Under the pieces are notes generated by a model that saw only the letters and a program-made list of their open reading frames with translations, did no database searches and was not told the DNA's origin. A DNA stretch of 64,000 bases, taken from NCBI GenBank assembly GCA_038182865.1, contig CP116226.1, forward strand, positions 3,038,001 through 3,102,000, given 5' to 3'. This document shows, in pieces, positions 43,080 to 51,784 of the stretch; the first letter of the stretch is position 1, and every line of letters starts with the position of its first letter. This DNA is from Microbacterium enclense. GTDB taxonomy: Bacteria; Actinomycetota; Actinomycetes; Actinomycetales; Microbacteriaceae. A program made the translations under genes and the position numbers.

Positions 43080-43933
43080 GCCGTCTCGATGCGGATGTCC
43101 AGCCCCAGGTCCAGCGAGGACGCCGAGTGGGTGAGAGCGCCGACGGAGATGACGTCGACGCCGGTCTCGGCGATCGCCCGGACGGTCTCGAGGGTGACGC
43201 CACCCGAGGCTTCGACGGTCGCCGCCCCCGCGATCCGGGCGACCCCGACGCGCAGATCGTCGAGCGAGAAGTTGTCGAGCATGATCGTTCCGACACCCGC
43301 CGCGAGGACCGCGTCGATCTGGTCGAGGCGGTCGACCTCCACCTCGACGTGCGTCGTGTGGGGAAGCCGGGCGATCGCACTCTCCAGCGCCTGCGTCACG
43401 GACAGTCCGCTCTTCGTCAGCACGGCGAGATGGTTGTCCTTTGCCATCACCGCATCGGAGAGGGAGAAGCGGTGGTTGTGCCCCCCGCCGTCGCGCACGG
43501 CCTGCCGCTCGATGGCGCGCAGACCCGGCGTGGTCTTGCGGGTGTCGACGATGCGCGCACCGGTGTGGGCGACCTCGGCGACGTAGCGGTTGGTCAGCGT
43601 GGCGATCCCGGACATCCGCTGCACGAAGTTCAGTCCGATGCGCTCAGCGGTCAGGACGGCCCGCGCGGCGCCGGTCACCACGGCCAGTGTGTCGCCCGGG
43701 GCGAACCGCTCGCCGTCGCGGACGAGCTGCTCGACCACGATCGACGGATCCGTCAGCGTGAACGCCGCGGCGAACACCGCGGCGCCGCTGAAGACGCCGT
43801 CGACGCGGGCGACGAGCTCGGCGTGGGCGGTGGCCTCCGCGGGGATGAGGGTCTCGCTGGTCAGGTCGCCCCACGGGGCGTCCTCTTCGAGGGCGGCGGT
43901 GACGACGCGATCGATCGTGGCGCGGGTCAGCAT
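43076..43933 (-). CDS. nadC: Nicotinate-nucleotide pyrophosphorylase (carboxylating)
   Basis: 285 residues. It converts quinolinate and PRPP to nicotinate mononucleotide. Visible active-site blocks: FVQRMSGIATLT, IVDTRKTTPGLR, RDGGGHNHRFSLSDAVM with the substrate-binding Arg/His residues, and IMLDNFS. The ATG overlaps the nadB stop by seven bases. It is the third enzyme gene of the de novo NAD operon and directly follows the aspartate oxidase. Confidence 0.95.
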   Translation of the reverse strand: MLTRATIDRVVTAALEEDAPWGDLTSETLIPAEATAHAELVARVDGVFSGAAVFAAAFTLTDPSIVVEQLVRDGERFAPGDTLAVVTGAARAVLTAERIGLNFVQRMSGIATLTNRYVAEVAHTGARIVDTRKTTPGLRAIERQAVRDGGGHNHRFSLSDAVMAKDNHLAVLTKSGLSVTQALESAIARLPHTTHVEVEVDRLDQIDAVLAAGVGTIMLDNFSLDDLRVGVARIAGAATVEASGGVTLETVRAIAETGVDVISVGALTHSASSLDLGLDIRIETA

Positions 43934-45459
43934 GCCAGGACCTCCTGGGGAGCGGGGACGGATGTCGGCGTGTCAGCGGCGACCACGTCGAATCGGGGCG
44001 CGGGGGCCGCGGCATCCGGAGCGTCCGAACGATAGTGCGCACCGATGGAGCCGGTGCGAGCGTGCGCTGCCGCGACGACGTGGCTCGCGACGAGAAGCAG
44101 GTTCGCGTCTTCGATCGATCGCGGCGACCGGTCGTCACTCCACGCGGCCAGGACGCCGGCGGCACGTGCCAGTCCGACTCCGTCGCGGACGAGTCCGGCC
44201 TCGTTCCACATCAACTGCTGCAGTGCCGCGCGCGAGAAGGGCGGAGCATCGGTCGCTTCCGCGCGGACGGCGCGGGAAACGGACATCGCCGCGGGCCACG
44301 CGGCGCCTCGGGCGACGGCGTCTCCGGCACGGGCGCCGAACACGGCTCCTTCGAGCAGGGAATTGGATGCCAGTCGGTTGGCGCCGTGCACTCCCGTACG
44401 CGCCGTCTCACCCACCGCGTACAGACCCGGCACCGTGGTTCGCCCGTCGATGTCGGTGACGACTCCGCCCATCAGGTAGTGCGCCGCGGGCGTCACGGGG
44501 ATCGGTTCACGAGCCCAGTCCAGACCCCGCTCCCGGACCGCGGCGTCGATGGTGGGGAAGCGTTGAGCCAGACGCTCGGCCCCCAATGCGGTGGCATCGA
44601 GGCGCACCGGACGACCACCCTGTGCGGCCATCGCGCGAGCGTTCGCGCGGGCGACGACGTCGCGGGGCGCGAGCTCTCCATCGGGGTGCGCATCGAAGGC
44701 GAACCGGCGACCGGCGTCATCGACGAGGGTTGCACCCTCGCCCCGCACCGCCTCGGACACGAGGAACGGGGCACCCACCGCGAGCGCCGTGGGGTGGAAC
44801 TGCACGAACTCGAGGTCGGAGACCGCCGCCCCGGCGCGGATCGCCGCGGCGATGCCGTCGCCGGTCGCGCCAGCGGGATTGGTCGTGTGGGCGTAGAGCT
44901 GACCGGCCCCGCCGGTGGCGAGGATCACCGCGTCCGCCGAGAGGCGCTCGCCCCCCGCGAGCTCCACGCCCACGACGCGCCCCTCCCGCAGAACGAGATC
45001 GCGCAGCAGGGCGTGTTCGCGGATGAGCAGCCCCGCGGTGCGAGCGGCGGCGCCGAGCGCCGCCTGGATCTCCGAGCCGGTCGCATCGCCTCCCGCGTGC
45101 AGGACGCGTGGGACGGCGTGGGCGGCCTCGAGCCCGCGGGCGAAGTCACCGTCCGCGGCGCGGTCGAAGCCGACACCCCGCTCCACGAGCTCGGCCACGC
45201 GAATCGGTCCCTCGCCGACGAGGATCTCGACGGCGGCGGGGTCGTTGAGTCCCGCGCCGGCCGTGAGGGTGTCGGCCGCGTGGGAAGCGACGGTGTCGGC
45301 GGGGTGCGTGACCGCGGCGACACCGCCCTGCGCCCACCGCGTGTTCGTGTCGGCCAGCGCGCCCTTGGTCACGATCGTGACGCGGCATCCGTTCTCGGCC
45401 GCGTGCAGCGCCGCCGTGAGACCGGCGATGCCGCTGCCCACCACGACGACGTCGGTCAT
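43927..45459 (-). CDS. nadB: L-aspartate oxidase
   Basis: 510 residues; FAD enzyme that oxidises aspartate to iminoaspartate. The N-terminal FAD-binding GxGxxG is VVVGSGIAGLTAALHA. The fumarate reductase-like elements are TRWAQGGVAA, FVQFHPTAL and HYLMGGVVTDIDGRTT, and the HGANRLASNSLLEG block is near the end. The ATG overlaps the nadA stop (four bases). Product and substrate flow to NadA and NadC encoded on either side, and channelling of unstable iminoaspartate is likely. Confidence 0.95.
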   Translation of the reverse strand: MTDVVVVGSGIAGLTAALHAAENGCRVTIVTKGALADTNTRWAQGGVAAVTHPADTVASHAADTLTAGAGLNDPAAVEILVGEGPIRVAELVERGVGFDRAADGDFARGLEAAHAVPRVLHAGGDATGSEIQAALGAAARTAGLLIREHALLRDLVLREGRVVGVELAGGERLSADAVILATGGAGQLYAHTTNPAGATGDGIAAAIRAGAAVSDLEFVQFHPTALAVGAPFLVSEAVRGEGATLVDDAGRRFAFDAHPDGELAPRDVVARANARAMAAQGGRPVRLDATALGAERLAQRFPTIDAAVRERGLDWAREPIPVTPAAHYLMGGVVTDIDGRTTVPGLYAVGETARTGVHGANRLASNSLLEGAVFGARAGDAVARGAAWPAAMSVSRAVRAEATDAPPFSRAALQQLMWNEAGLVRDGVGLARAAGVLAAWSDDRSPRSIEDANLLLVASHVVAAAHARTGSIGAHYRSDAPDAAAPAPRFDVVAADTPTSVPAPQEVLAC

Positions 45460-46787
45460 TTCACGGCACCGCTCGGCTTGGCCGCGAGCATCCGCTCGAG
45501 GGCGACGGTGGCGGGATCGGCGACGTCGGCGGGGACGGTGATGCGGTTGACGACCTCGCCCGCGACGAGCGATTCGAGCACCCACGCGAGGTAGCCGGGG
45601 TGAATGCGGTACATCGTGGAGCACGGGCAGACGACGGGGTCGAGGCAGAAGATCTCGTGCTGCGGATACTGCGCGGCGAGACGCTGCACGAGGTTGATCT
45701 CGGTGCCGATCGCGAACGTGGTGGGCTCGGTCGCGGCGGCGATGGCTTTGCGGATGATGTCGGTGGAACCCGCTTCGTCCGCGGCATCCACGACGTCCAT
45801 GGGGCACTCCGGGTGCACGATCACCCGCACGCCGGGGTGCTCTGCGCGGGCCCTGTCGATCTGGTCGACGGTGAAGCGGCGATGCACCGAGCAGAAGCCG
45901 TGCCAGAGGATGACGCGGCTGTCGGCGATCTGGGCGTCGGTCGAACCGCCGAGTGGCTTGCGGGGATTCCACATCGGCATCTGCTCGAGCGGCACGCCCA
46001 TCGCCTTGGCGGTGTTGCGGCCGAGGTGCTGGTCGGGGAAGAAGAGCACCCGGCGGCCGCGTGCGAACGCCCACTCGAGCACCGTGCGGGCATTCGACGA
46101 CGTGCAGACGATCCCCCCGTGACGGCCGACGAATCCTTTGATGGCGGCGCTGGAGTTCATGTACGTGACGGGGATGACGGGCAGGAGGCCCTCGGCATCC
46201 GGGGTCTCGAGGTCGCCGAGCACGTCTTCGAGCTGCTCCCAGCACTCCTCGACCTGGTCGATGTCGGCCATGTCTGCCATCGAGCAGCCGGCGGCGAGGT
46301 TGGGGAGGATGACGGCCTGCTCCGGGCGGGAGAGGAGGTCGGCGGTCTCGGCCATGAAGTGCACTCCGCAGAACACGATGGCCTCGGCCTCGGGCCGGTC
46401 TTTCGCGGCGTTCGCGAGCTGGAAGGAGTCGCCCACGTAGTCGGCGTGGCGCACGACCTCTTCGCGCTGGTAGAAGTGGCCGAGCACGACCACGCGGTCG
46501 CCGAGCGTGGCCTTCGCGGCGCGGATGCGCTCGTCGAGCTCGTCGTCGGAGGCGTCACGATACTGCTGGGGCAGCTCGCCCTGTCTCGGAGCTCCGGTGG
46601 GGATGACGTCGCCCATCGAGGATCCCGGGCCGTAGCCGGGACGAGTGTCGAAGTCCCAGGGGCCGACGGCGAGGTCGGTCGTGCAGGTGGCGTCGGTGGA
46701 GGCGCCGGCGACGATCGCCTGGATCGCGTGGTCGACGCTCGGGTCGATCGCGGGGCGGGGCTGCAGGGTGATGAGGGTGGCGGCCAT
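45456..46787 (-). CDS. nadA: Quinolinate synthase
   Basis: 443 residues, the long actinobacterial form. It condenses iminoaspartate with DHAP to quinolinate using a [4Fe-4S] cluster. Cluster cysteines are visible in AAGCSMADM (near 165), HPECPMDVV (near 327) and PVVCPCSTMYR (near 386). The VVLGHFYQREEVV and NSSAAIKGFVG motifs are typical. The N-terminal 60 residues are family-variable. It begins 11 bases after the stop of the Nudix regulator gene. Confidence 0.95.
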   Translation of the reverse strand: MAATLITLQPRPAIDPSVDHAIQAIVAGASTDATCTTDLAVGPWDFDTRPGYGPGSSMGDVIPTGAPRQGELPQQYRDASDDELDERIRAAKATLGDRVVVLGHFYQREEVVRHADYVGDSFQLANAAKDRPEAEAIVFCGVHFMAETADLLSRPEQAVILPNLAAGCSMADMADIDQVEECWEQLEDVLGDLETPDAEGLLPVIPVTYMNSSAAIKGFVGRHGGIVCTSSNARTVLEWAFARGRRVLFFPDQHLGRNTAKAMGVPLEQMPMWNPRKPLGGSTDAQIADSRVILWHGFCSVHRRFTVDQIDRARAEHPGVRVIVHPECPMDVVDAADEAGSTDIIRKAIAAATEPTTFAIGTEINLVQRLAAQYPQHEIFCLDPVVCPCSTMYRIHPGYLAWVLESLVAGEVVNRITVPADVADPATVALERMLAAKPSGAVK

Positions 46788-46798
46788 GAGCGTTCCGA

Positions 46799-47533
46799 TC
46801 AGTGACGGGACGGGAGCGGGCCGCGGTCGGCGAGCTCCACATCGCGGTTGTAGCGGTACAGACGTGCGGGTCGGTGGCTTCCGGTGCGGAAGCGTTCGGT
46901 CGGGATCAGCGTGTTCGAGGTGTCGACCTGCCGACGGAAGTTCGCGGGGTCCAGGCGCTTGCCGAGGATCGTCTCGTTCACCTCGCGCAGGTCGGCGAGC
47001 GTGAACTCGTCGGGGAGGAGACCGTGCGCGATCCGGCTGTAGCCGACCTTGTTGCGCAGGCGCCAGAGCGTGTACTCCACGATGTCGGTGTGGTCGAACG
47101 CGAGCGGCGGGAGGTCGGTCGCGTCGAACCATTCGACGTTCTCGGGGGCGTCACCCTCGCGCGCGTGGGCGGCGACCTGGGCGTCGACTTCGTCGGAGCG
47201 CAGCAACGCCCAGTACACGATCGACACCACGCGGGTAGGAGAGCGGTCGACGGCCCCGAAGGCGTAGAGCTGCTCCAGATAGCTCGGTGTGAGTCCCGTC
47301 GTCTCGGCGAGAGTGCGGGATGCCGCAGCGTCGAGGCCCTCCGAGGGATCCAGCCAGCCGCCGGGCAGAGCCCACCTCCCGTCGAAAGGATCGCGGGTGC
47401 GGCGGACGAGAGGGAGGGACAGCACCGGTTCGTCCTGCACGTCTCGGCGCACGCTGAAGATGACGGTCGACACCGCGACGCGCACATCGGCGTCTCGGCT
47501 CTCGGGCTGCGGGGTTCGTGTCATGGTGACCAT
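46799..47533 (-). CDS. NrtR-like Nudix/winged-helix transcriptional regulator of NAD genes
   Basis: 244 residues. The N-terminal Nudix fold (about 15-155) has a degenerate Nudix box: ALPGGWLDPSEGLDAAASRTLAETTGL, where the REXXEE core is missing, as in NrtR regulators that bind rather than hydrolyse ADP-ribose. The C-terminal winged helix (about 160-244) ends in NFRRQVDTSNTLIPTE and RPARLYRYN, as in NrtR. It probably represses its own operon and is released by ADP-ribose. It is the first gene of the nadA-nadB-nadC unit. Starts at 47533 or 47524 are both possible. Confidence 0.87.
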   Translation of the reverse strand: MVTMTRTPQPESRDADVRVAVSTVIFSVRRDVQDEPVLSLPLVRRTRDPFDGRWALPGGWLDPSEGLDAAASRTLAETTGLTPSYLEQLYAFGAVDRSPTRVVSIVYWALLRSDEVDAQVAAHAREGDAPENVEWFDATDLPPLAFDHTDIVEYTLWRLRNKVGYSRIAHGLLPDEFTLADLREVNETILGKRLDPANFRRQVDTSNTLIPTERFRTGSHRPARLYRYNRDVELADRGPLPSRH

Positions 47534-47554
47534 ATCTCCGTGGCTCAGCTTAGT

Positions 47555-47565
47555 GTCACCGTGAC
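47555..47565. promoter_or_regulatory. Palindrome upstream of the NAD operon (candidate NrtR operator)
   Basis: GTCACCGTGAC is a perfect 11-bp inverted repeat 22 bases upstream of the Nudix regulator. It lies next to a TAAGCT box that can act as the -10 element on the minus strand. This is where an autoregulating NrtR protein would bind. The marP-like gene starts 76 bases away on the other strand. Confidence 0.45.
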
Positions 47566-47640
47566 CCGAAGCGCAAAACGTCAGGAGGGGGTTCTCTCAG
47601 GAGTGGCGACGTACCCTGATTCCGGACCTCGGAGGTGCGG

Positions 47641-48816
47641 GTGGCTGTTGTCGACATCGTGCTGATCGTCGTGCTGGCGATCGCTCTTCTCGTGGGGCTG
47701 TCGCGCGGTTTCCTCGCGACGATCGGCTTCTTCGCGGGCCTCGCGCTCGGCGCGATCGCCGCCTTCTGGGTGACCCCTTTCGTCGGCCAGTGGGTCACCG
47801 AACCTGCCTGGCGCGGACCCGCCATGGTCGGTGCCGGCGTCCTGCTGCTGTTGCTGGGCGCCGGTATCGGCAGCGCGATCGGGCAGCTGTTCCGCCGCGG
47901 TGCCGATCGCATCAAGCTCCGGATCCCGGAGCGCCTGCTGGGCGGTGTCGTCAATGTCGTGGCCGCCGCCCTCGCCATCTCTTTCGTCGCGGGTTCACTG
48001 ATCCCCGCCGGGATGCCGGTGGTCTCGGCCGCGCTCGGATCGTCCGCTGTGGTGCGCACGATCGACGACGTGACCCCCGACCCCCTGCGAGCCGCGATCG
48101 CGGAACTGCGGGGCACGGTCCTCGCCGACGGCATCCCGCGGCTCGGGCAACTGATTCAGATCGGCCCGGTCCCGACCGCCCCCGACATCGCCCTCGACGA
48201 TCCCGCGCTGACCGAGGCCGCGCAGTCGGTCGCCCGGATCTCGGGCACGGCATACGCCTGCGGCGTCACCTCGAGCGGATCGGGGTTCGTCGTCGCAGAG
48301 GATCGCATCGTGACGAACGCGCACGTGGTGGCGGGAGTCGACGCACCGCTCGTCGAGCTGCCCGGTCAGCCGGCGCGAGAGGGCCGCGTGGTCTACTTCG
48401 ACCCCACCGACGATCTCGCCGTCGTCGCGGTGGATGGCCTGGATGCCAGAGCCCTGCCCGTGGTCTCCACCCTGCCTGTCGGCGCGGCTGCGGTCGTGCA
48501 GGGATACCCCTACGGTGGTCCATTCACGTCCGGCAGCGCCCAGGTGTTGTCCGTCGGCAGCGTACCGGTGCCGGACATCTCGGGCGGTCAGTCCACGCCT
48601 CGGGAGATCTACGCCCTCGGCGCGATCGTGCGGCCCGGTAACTCCGGTGGACCGTTGCTGACGCCTTCGGGTGAAGTCGCGGGTGTCGTCTTCGCCCGCT
48701 CCGACACCGACGACAACGTCGGCTACGCCATGACCCCGTCCGAGCTCGAGCCCGTGCTGGCGGAGATGGGCTCGTTGTCGGCGCCCGTGGCATCCGGAGC
48801 CTGCACCCCGCGCTGA
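47641..48816 (+). CDS. MarP-like membrane serine protease (CvpA plus trypsin-like domain)
   Basis: 391 residues. Four N-terminal transmembrane helices form a CvpA/colicin V-production-like domain (about 1-140). A short linker leads to a periplasmic trypsin-like protease. The catalytic His lies in TNAHVVAG (near 226), Asp in DPTDDLAVVAV (near 258) and Ser in RPGNSGGPLL (near 335). MarP of M. tuberculosis has the same layout and supports acid and oxidative resistance by cleaving cell-wall enzymes. Two cysteines (YACGVTSSG and GACTPR) may form a disulfide. GTG at 47641 is chosen for its GGAGG at five bases. Confidence 0.92.
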   Translation: MAVVDIVLIVVLAIALLVGLSRGFLATIGFFAGLALGAIAAFWVTPFVGQWVTEPAWRGPAMVGAGVLLLLLGAGIGSAIGQLFRRGADRIKLRIPERLLGGVVNVVAAALAISFVAGSLIPAGMPVVSAALGSSAVVRTIDDVTPDPLRAAIAELRGTVLADGIPRLGQLIQIGPVPTAPDIALDDPALTEAAQSVARISGTAYACGVTSSGSGFVVAEDRIVTNAHVVAGVDAPLVELPGQPAREGRVVYFDPTDDLAVVAVDGLDARALPVVSTLPVGAAAVVQGYPYGGPFTSGSAQVLSVGSVPVPDISGGQSTPREIYALGAIVRPGNSGGPLLTPSGEVAGVVFARSDTDDNVGYAMTPSELEPVLAEMGSLSAPVASGACTPR

Positions 48817-48898
48817 GCCCGCCGCACTCTTCTTCACCAGCCCGCTCCGTGTGGAGGGCTTCCGAGGGGGCGTGCGCGATCCGACTACCGTCGCGCGG

Positions 48899-49237
48899 AT
48901 GACCGACCGATACTCCGTCGACATCACGGGCTTTCTCGGCCTTGCCGACACCACGGCACGCTGTCTCGACGACCTGACCAACGCCGTGAGCGCTCTCGTG
49001 CAGGCACTCTGGGCGATTCGGGACGCCGTTGCTCCCGTGCCGGAGTTGTCGGGCGCGTTCAGCGGTGCGATGGACCCGTGGGAGGCGAAAGCCTGCGGAC
49101 TCGTCGAGTACGGCGGCGCAGTTTTGACCGGAGCCCAGCAGGCCGTCGCGGAGTACTGTCGCGCCGATGTGGTGATGGCCGTCGCCACCGCGCAGCTCGA
49201 GACGCGCCAGGGGACAGGTCGATGGCGGATCGCATGA
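48899..49237 (+). CDS. Small helical protein upstream of DUF1023 hydrolase (WXG100-like partner?)
   Basis: 112 residues, mostly helical, with a central Trp-containing helix (SALVQALWAIRDAV) and a DPWEAKACG segment. The size is near that of WXG100/Esx partners but a W-x-G turn is not evident. It overlaps the next gene start by 16 bases and so is translated together with it. It could act as a targeting partner or chaperone of the large protein. Function inferred from context only. Confidence 0.5.
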   Translation: MTDRYSVDITGFLGLADTTARCLDDLTNAVSALVQALWAIRDAVAPVPELSGAFSGAMDPWEAKACGLVEYGGAVLTGAQQAVAEYCRADVVMAVATAQLETRQGTGRWRIA

Positions 49238-50958
49238 GCCGCGAGGTCTTCGCCGTCCCCGAACTCCCCATCGACGCGGTGGAACTCGCACGCGTCTCGG
49301 ACGACCTGCGTACGAAAGCCTCCGACCTCCCGACCGCGGGGAGCGCCGTGGCGGGCGGGTGGACGGATCTGAGCGAAGTGTACGAGGCGCCCGAAGTCGA
49401 AGAACTGCGGACCAAAATGAGCGCGGTCGCCCCGATCGCCGCCGATGTGGCCGAGGCGGTGCGGAGGGCGGCGAGCATCATCGACGGGCTCGCGGAGAAT
49501 CTCATGTGGCTGGCGATGCGTCGACGAGGCTTGCTGGAGGATGTCGAGGGCTTCACCAACTCACCTCGCGGGTCGGGGGACCGGGAGCGCTCCGACGAGC
49601 TCACGTCGCAGATCCGCAAGCTCGGCGCGGATATCGACGAGCTCGTCGACCGGGCGCGCGTGGATCTCGCGGGTCTCGGCCTGCCTCCGACGTGGGAGGT
49701 CACGATTCCGGATGCCACTGCGCCACCGGTCGGCCCGAGAGTCACGTGGGCGACGCGCGCGCAAACGGCATCCGACGATCTGGTCATGGCGCCTCTTCTG
49801 GCGCTCGCCCGCGGCGGCACGTCCCGCGTGGCCCGACTGCTCGCTGCGCGCCCCGAGTGGGCGGACCTCCTGCGCGAACGACCCCCGGCGCCAGGCGCCG
49901 TCCGGGCCTGGTGGGACACGCTGCCGCCGGGTGCGGTGGCCGCCCTCATCGATGGGGCGCCGACAGTCATCGGTTCGCTGGGCGGTGTGCCGCCTCTCGC
50001 GCGGGTCGCCGCGAACCGGGGGAACGCCCGGGAGCGTCTTCGTGAGGTGGAGGCGGAGATACCGGGGTGGGAACTCGCCTCGACGGAGGGAGCGAGCGCC
50101 GACCTGCAAGCGGAACGGCGAGCCGCCCTCGCTGCGCTGGGTGCAGAGCGGGACTACTTCCGCGCGGTCGAGGCGGGAAAAGTGCAGTTGTACCTCTACG
50201 AGCCGGAGGCCAATCGCATCATCGAGATGCTCGGCACGCCGGGGCCGGTGACGTCTCGGATCCTGACGTACGTGCCCGGAACGTTCACACGAGTGGACAG
50301 CTTCTACCGGGGCGAGGTGCAGGGTGTCTCAAAGTGGATGTCGGACCAGGACAGAGCGATGGTCGCATTCGTCTGGAAAGGCACCGACTTTCCCGGCGAC
50401 GACGAGTATGCGGGACAGACCGGAATGGGGATAGGCCTGCTCGAAGCCAACGACCCCGACCGGGCTGCTCCCGCGGGCGAGGCGCTCGCGCGTTTCCAGA
50501 GGGAGGTGGCGAGCGACCCGGCCCTCGCGCACGGTCGTCAGCTCGCGGCGGGACACAGCTGGGGACTCGTCCCCCTCACGGCCTCCGAGATGCAGGGATC
50601 GCACTACGACCAGGTCCATTCGCTGTCCGGCGCCTGGGTTCCCGACGGGTGGACGCCGAACTCACGGACGAGCTATTCCCACTGGAGCTACACGGATGCG
50701 CTCTCGATGGCTCAAGACGCTCTGCTGGTCAGCGCGGGGCGAGCGCCTGACACGGTCACGGCTTTCGACAGCCACATCTACGAAAGGACGACGGATGCCG
50801 ATGTCCCGCTCGGCGGGGACCTCGCGCCGTTCCTCGACCCCGACGGCCCCTCGCAGCGTGTTTCTCTGTCGCCGCTGGGCAATCACAATCTGATCGCGGA
50901 GGTCAGCGATGAGAACAGGATCGCGTTGAACGATCTCAAAGAAAGGCTGTTCGAGTGA
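49222..50958 (+). CDS. Alpha/beta hydrolase (DUF1023) with N-terminal helical domain
   Basis: 578 residues. The first 200 or so residues are helical and WXG100-like (GGWTDLSEVYEAPEVEELRT). A DUF1023-type alpha/beta hydrolase domain (about 340-560) follows, with the nucleophile elbow AAGHSWGLVPL, S446. There is no signal peptide, which fits type VII (ESX) export of such helical-domain hydrolases. The ATG at 49222 is preferred; ATG at 49234 is possible. It overlaps the preceding gene and is followed by a lipoprotein coupled by GTGA. The substrate is unknown. A secreted lipase or toxin-like role is inferred from the cassette layout. Confidence 0.7.
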   Translation: MADRMSREVFAVPELPIDAVELARVSDDLRTKASDLPTAGSAVAGGWTDLSEVYEAPEVEELRTKMSAVAPIAADVAEAVRRAASIIDGLAENLMWLAMRRRGLLEDVEGFTNSPRGSGDRERSDELTSQIRKLGADIDELVDRARVDLAGLGLPPTWEVTIPDATAPPVGPRVTWATRAQTASDDLVMAPLLALARGGTSRVARLLAARPEWADLLRERPPAPGAVRAWWDTLPPGAVAALIDGAPTVIGSLGGVPPLARVAANRGNARERLREVEAEIPGWELASTEGASADLQAERRAALAALGAERDYFRAVEAGKVQLYLYEPEANRIIEMLGTPGPVTSRILTYVPGTFTRVDSFYRGEVQGVSKWMSDQDRAMVAFVWKGTDFPGDDEYAGQTGMGIGLLEANDPDRAAPAGEALARFQREVASDPALAHGRQLAAGHSWGLVPLTASEMQGSHYDQVHSLSGAWVPDGWTPNSRTSYSHWSYTDALSMAQDALLVSAGRAPDTVTAFDSHIYERTTDADVPLGGDLAPFLDPDGPSQRVSLSPLGNHNLIAEVSDENRIALNDLKERLFE

Positions 50959-51455
50959 CACGACGGGTTCTTCGAGGACTTGCCGTCTTCGCCCTGATCG
51001 GTCTCGCGCTCACGGGGTGCGTGCCGACCAGTCGCACTGTGGACGAAGAGCTGAGCGTCGACGACGCGAAGGCGCTCGCTCAGAGAGTCGAGCGAGAAAT
51101 CTCGACAGTGCTCCCATCGTCGATGCTGACGGATATCGAGCAGCAAGCAGAGGGTGCCTTCCTTGGCTGTTCCCGGGACGGCGCAAGGCAGTGGGCGGGC
51201 GGGCTTACCGCCAGCGTGGTGGGTGATCCACCCCCAGAGGACGTAATCGGAGTCATCGCGGACCACTACAAGAGTGGTGGCAACTATCGAGTCGGCCTAC
51301 GGCAGGACCACGGGGACTCGCTAGTCAACATCGCCGGTGATTACGGGTCGCTCTGGATCGTTCGGTACATCCGTGACCGGGCGGAGCTCGATGTCGATTC
51401 CTTCTCACCGTGCATCCGCCTCCCCGACGACGTCTGGCCCGGTGGCTCCTACTGA
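50955..51455 (+). CDS. Lipoprotein coupled to the DUF1023 hydrolase
   Basis: 166 residues with a lipoprotein signal: MTRRVLRG, hydrophobic core, lipobox LTGC with C22. The mature domain of about 145 residues has two further cysteines (FLGCSRDG and SPCIRL), likely a disulfide. It starts inside the hydrolase stop (GTGA). GC is lower (about 60%) than neighbours, suggesting recent exchange. Surface lipoprotein immunity proteins are known for type VII lipase toxins in Staphylococcus; the parallel is only one of layout. No domain recognised. Confidence 0.65.
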   Translation: MTRRVLRGLAVFALIGLALTGCVPTSRTVDEELSVDDAKALAQRVEREISTVLPSSMLTDIEQQAEGAFLGCSRDGARQWAGGLTASVVGDPPPEDVIGVIADHYKSGGNYRVGLRQDHGDSLVNIAGDYGSLWIVRYIRDRAELDVDSFSPCIRLPDDVWPGGSY

Positions 51456-51493
51456 TTCCGCGAGCGCGGGCTGTGCCCCACGCCCTCACCCGC

Positions 51494-51499
51494 TAGGCT
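51494..51499 (+). promoter_or_regulatory. Putative -10 box of the gcv operon
   Basis: TAGGCT, matching the actinobacterial TANNNT pattern, lies about 30 bases before the first riboswitch aptamer, giving a start of transcription near 51506. No clear -35 element. Confidence 0.4.
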
Positions 51500-51527
51500 G
51501 ACCCCACAAGTCCACACCGGCCCCATG

Positions 51528-51732
51528 ATCGATGCGGGAGAGCTCCGGCGAAACCAGCCGGGCACCGAAGGAGCAAGCCTCCCCGCCAATCTCTCAGGTA
51601 CGCGTACCGCGTCGATCGGGCCACTCTGGAAAGAGACCCGGATGCACCGTCCCGGGTCCGCCGACGGTGAAAACCCGTGACAGCCCCAAGGGGGCTGCGC
51701 GAGTGAAACTCTCAGGCCCATGACAGAGGGGG
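51528..51732 (+). promoter_or_regulatory. Tandem glycine riboswitch
   Basis: Two adjacent aptamers upstream of gcvT. The first shows GCGGGAGAGC, CACCGAAGGAGCAA and CCAATCTCTCAGGTA. The second shows CACTCTGGAAAGAGACC, a CCGCCGACGGTGAAAACCC core and AGTGAAACTCTCAGG. The glycine-binding consensus (the GGAGAG, CACCGA-GGAGCAA and CTCTCAGG elements) is well kept in the first and looser in the second. Glycine binding turns the operon on in known examples. Confidence 0.92.
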
Positions 51733-51784
51733 AGTTCTTCAGGCGCCGACCGGCGTCTGTCCGTCATCGCGAACGGCAGAACTC

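Noticed and set aside
46799..47533. The Nudix protein as an active ADP-ribose or (d)NTP pyrophosphatase
   Set aside because: The catalytic REXXEE core of the Nudix box is degenerate and a winged helix follows, so a regulator fits better.
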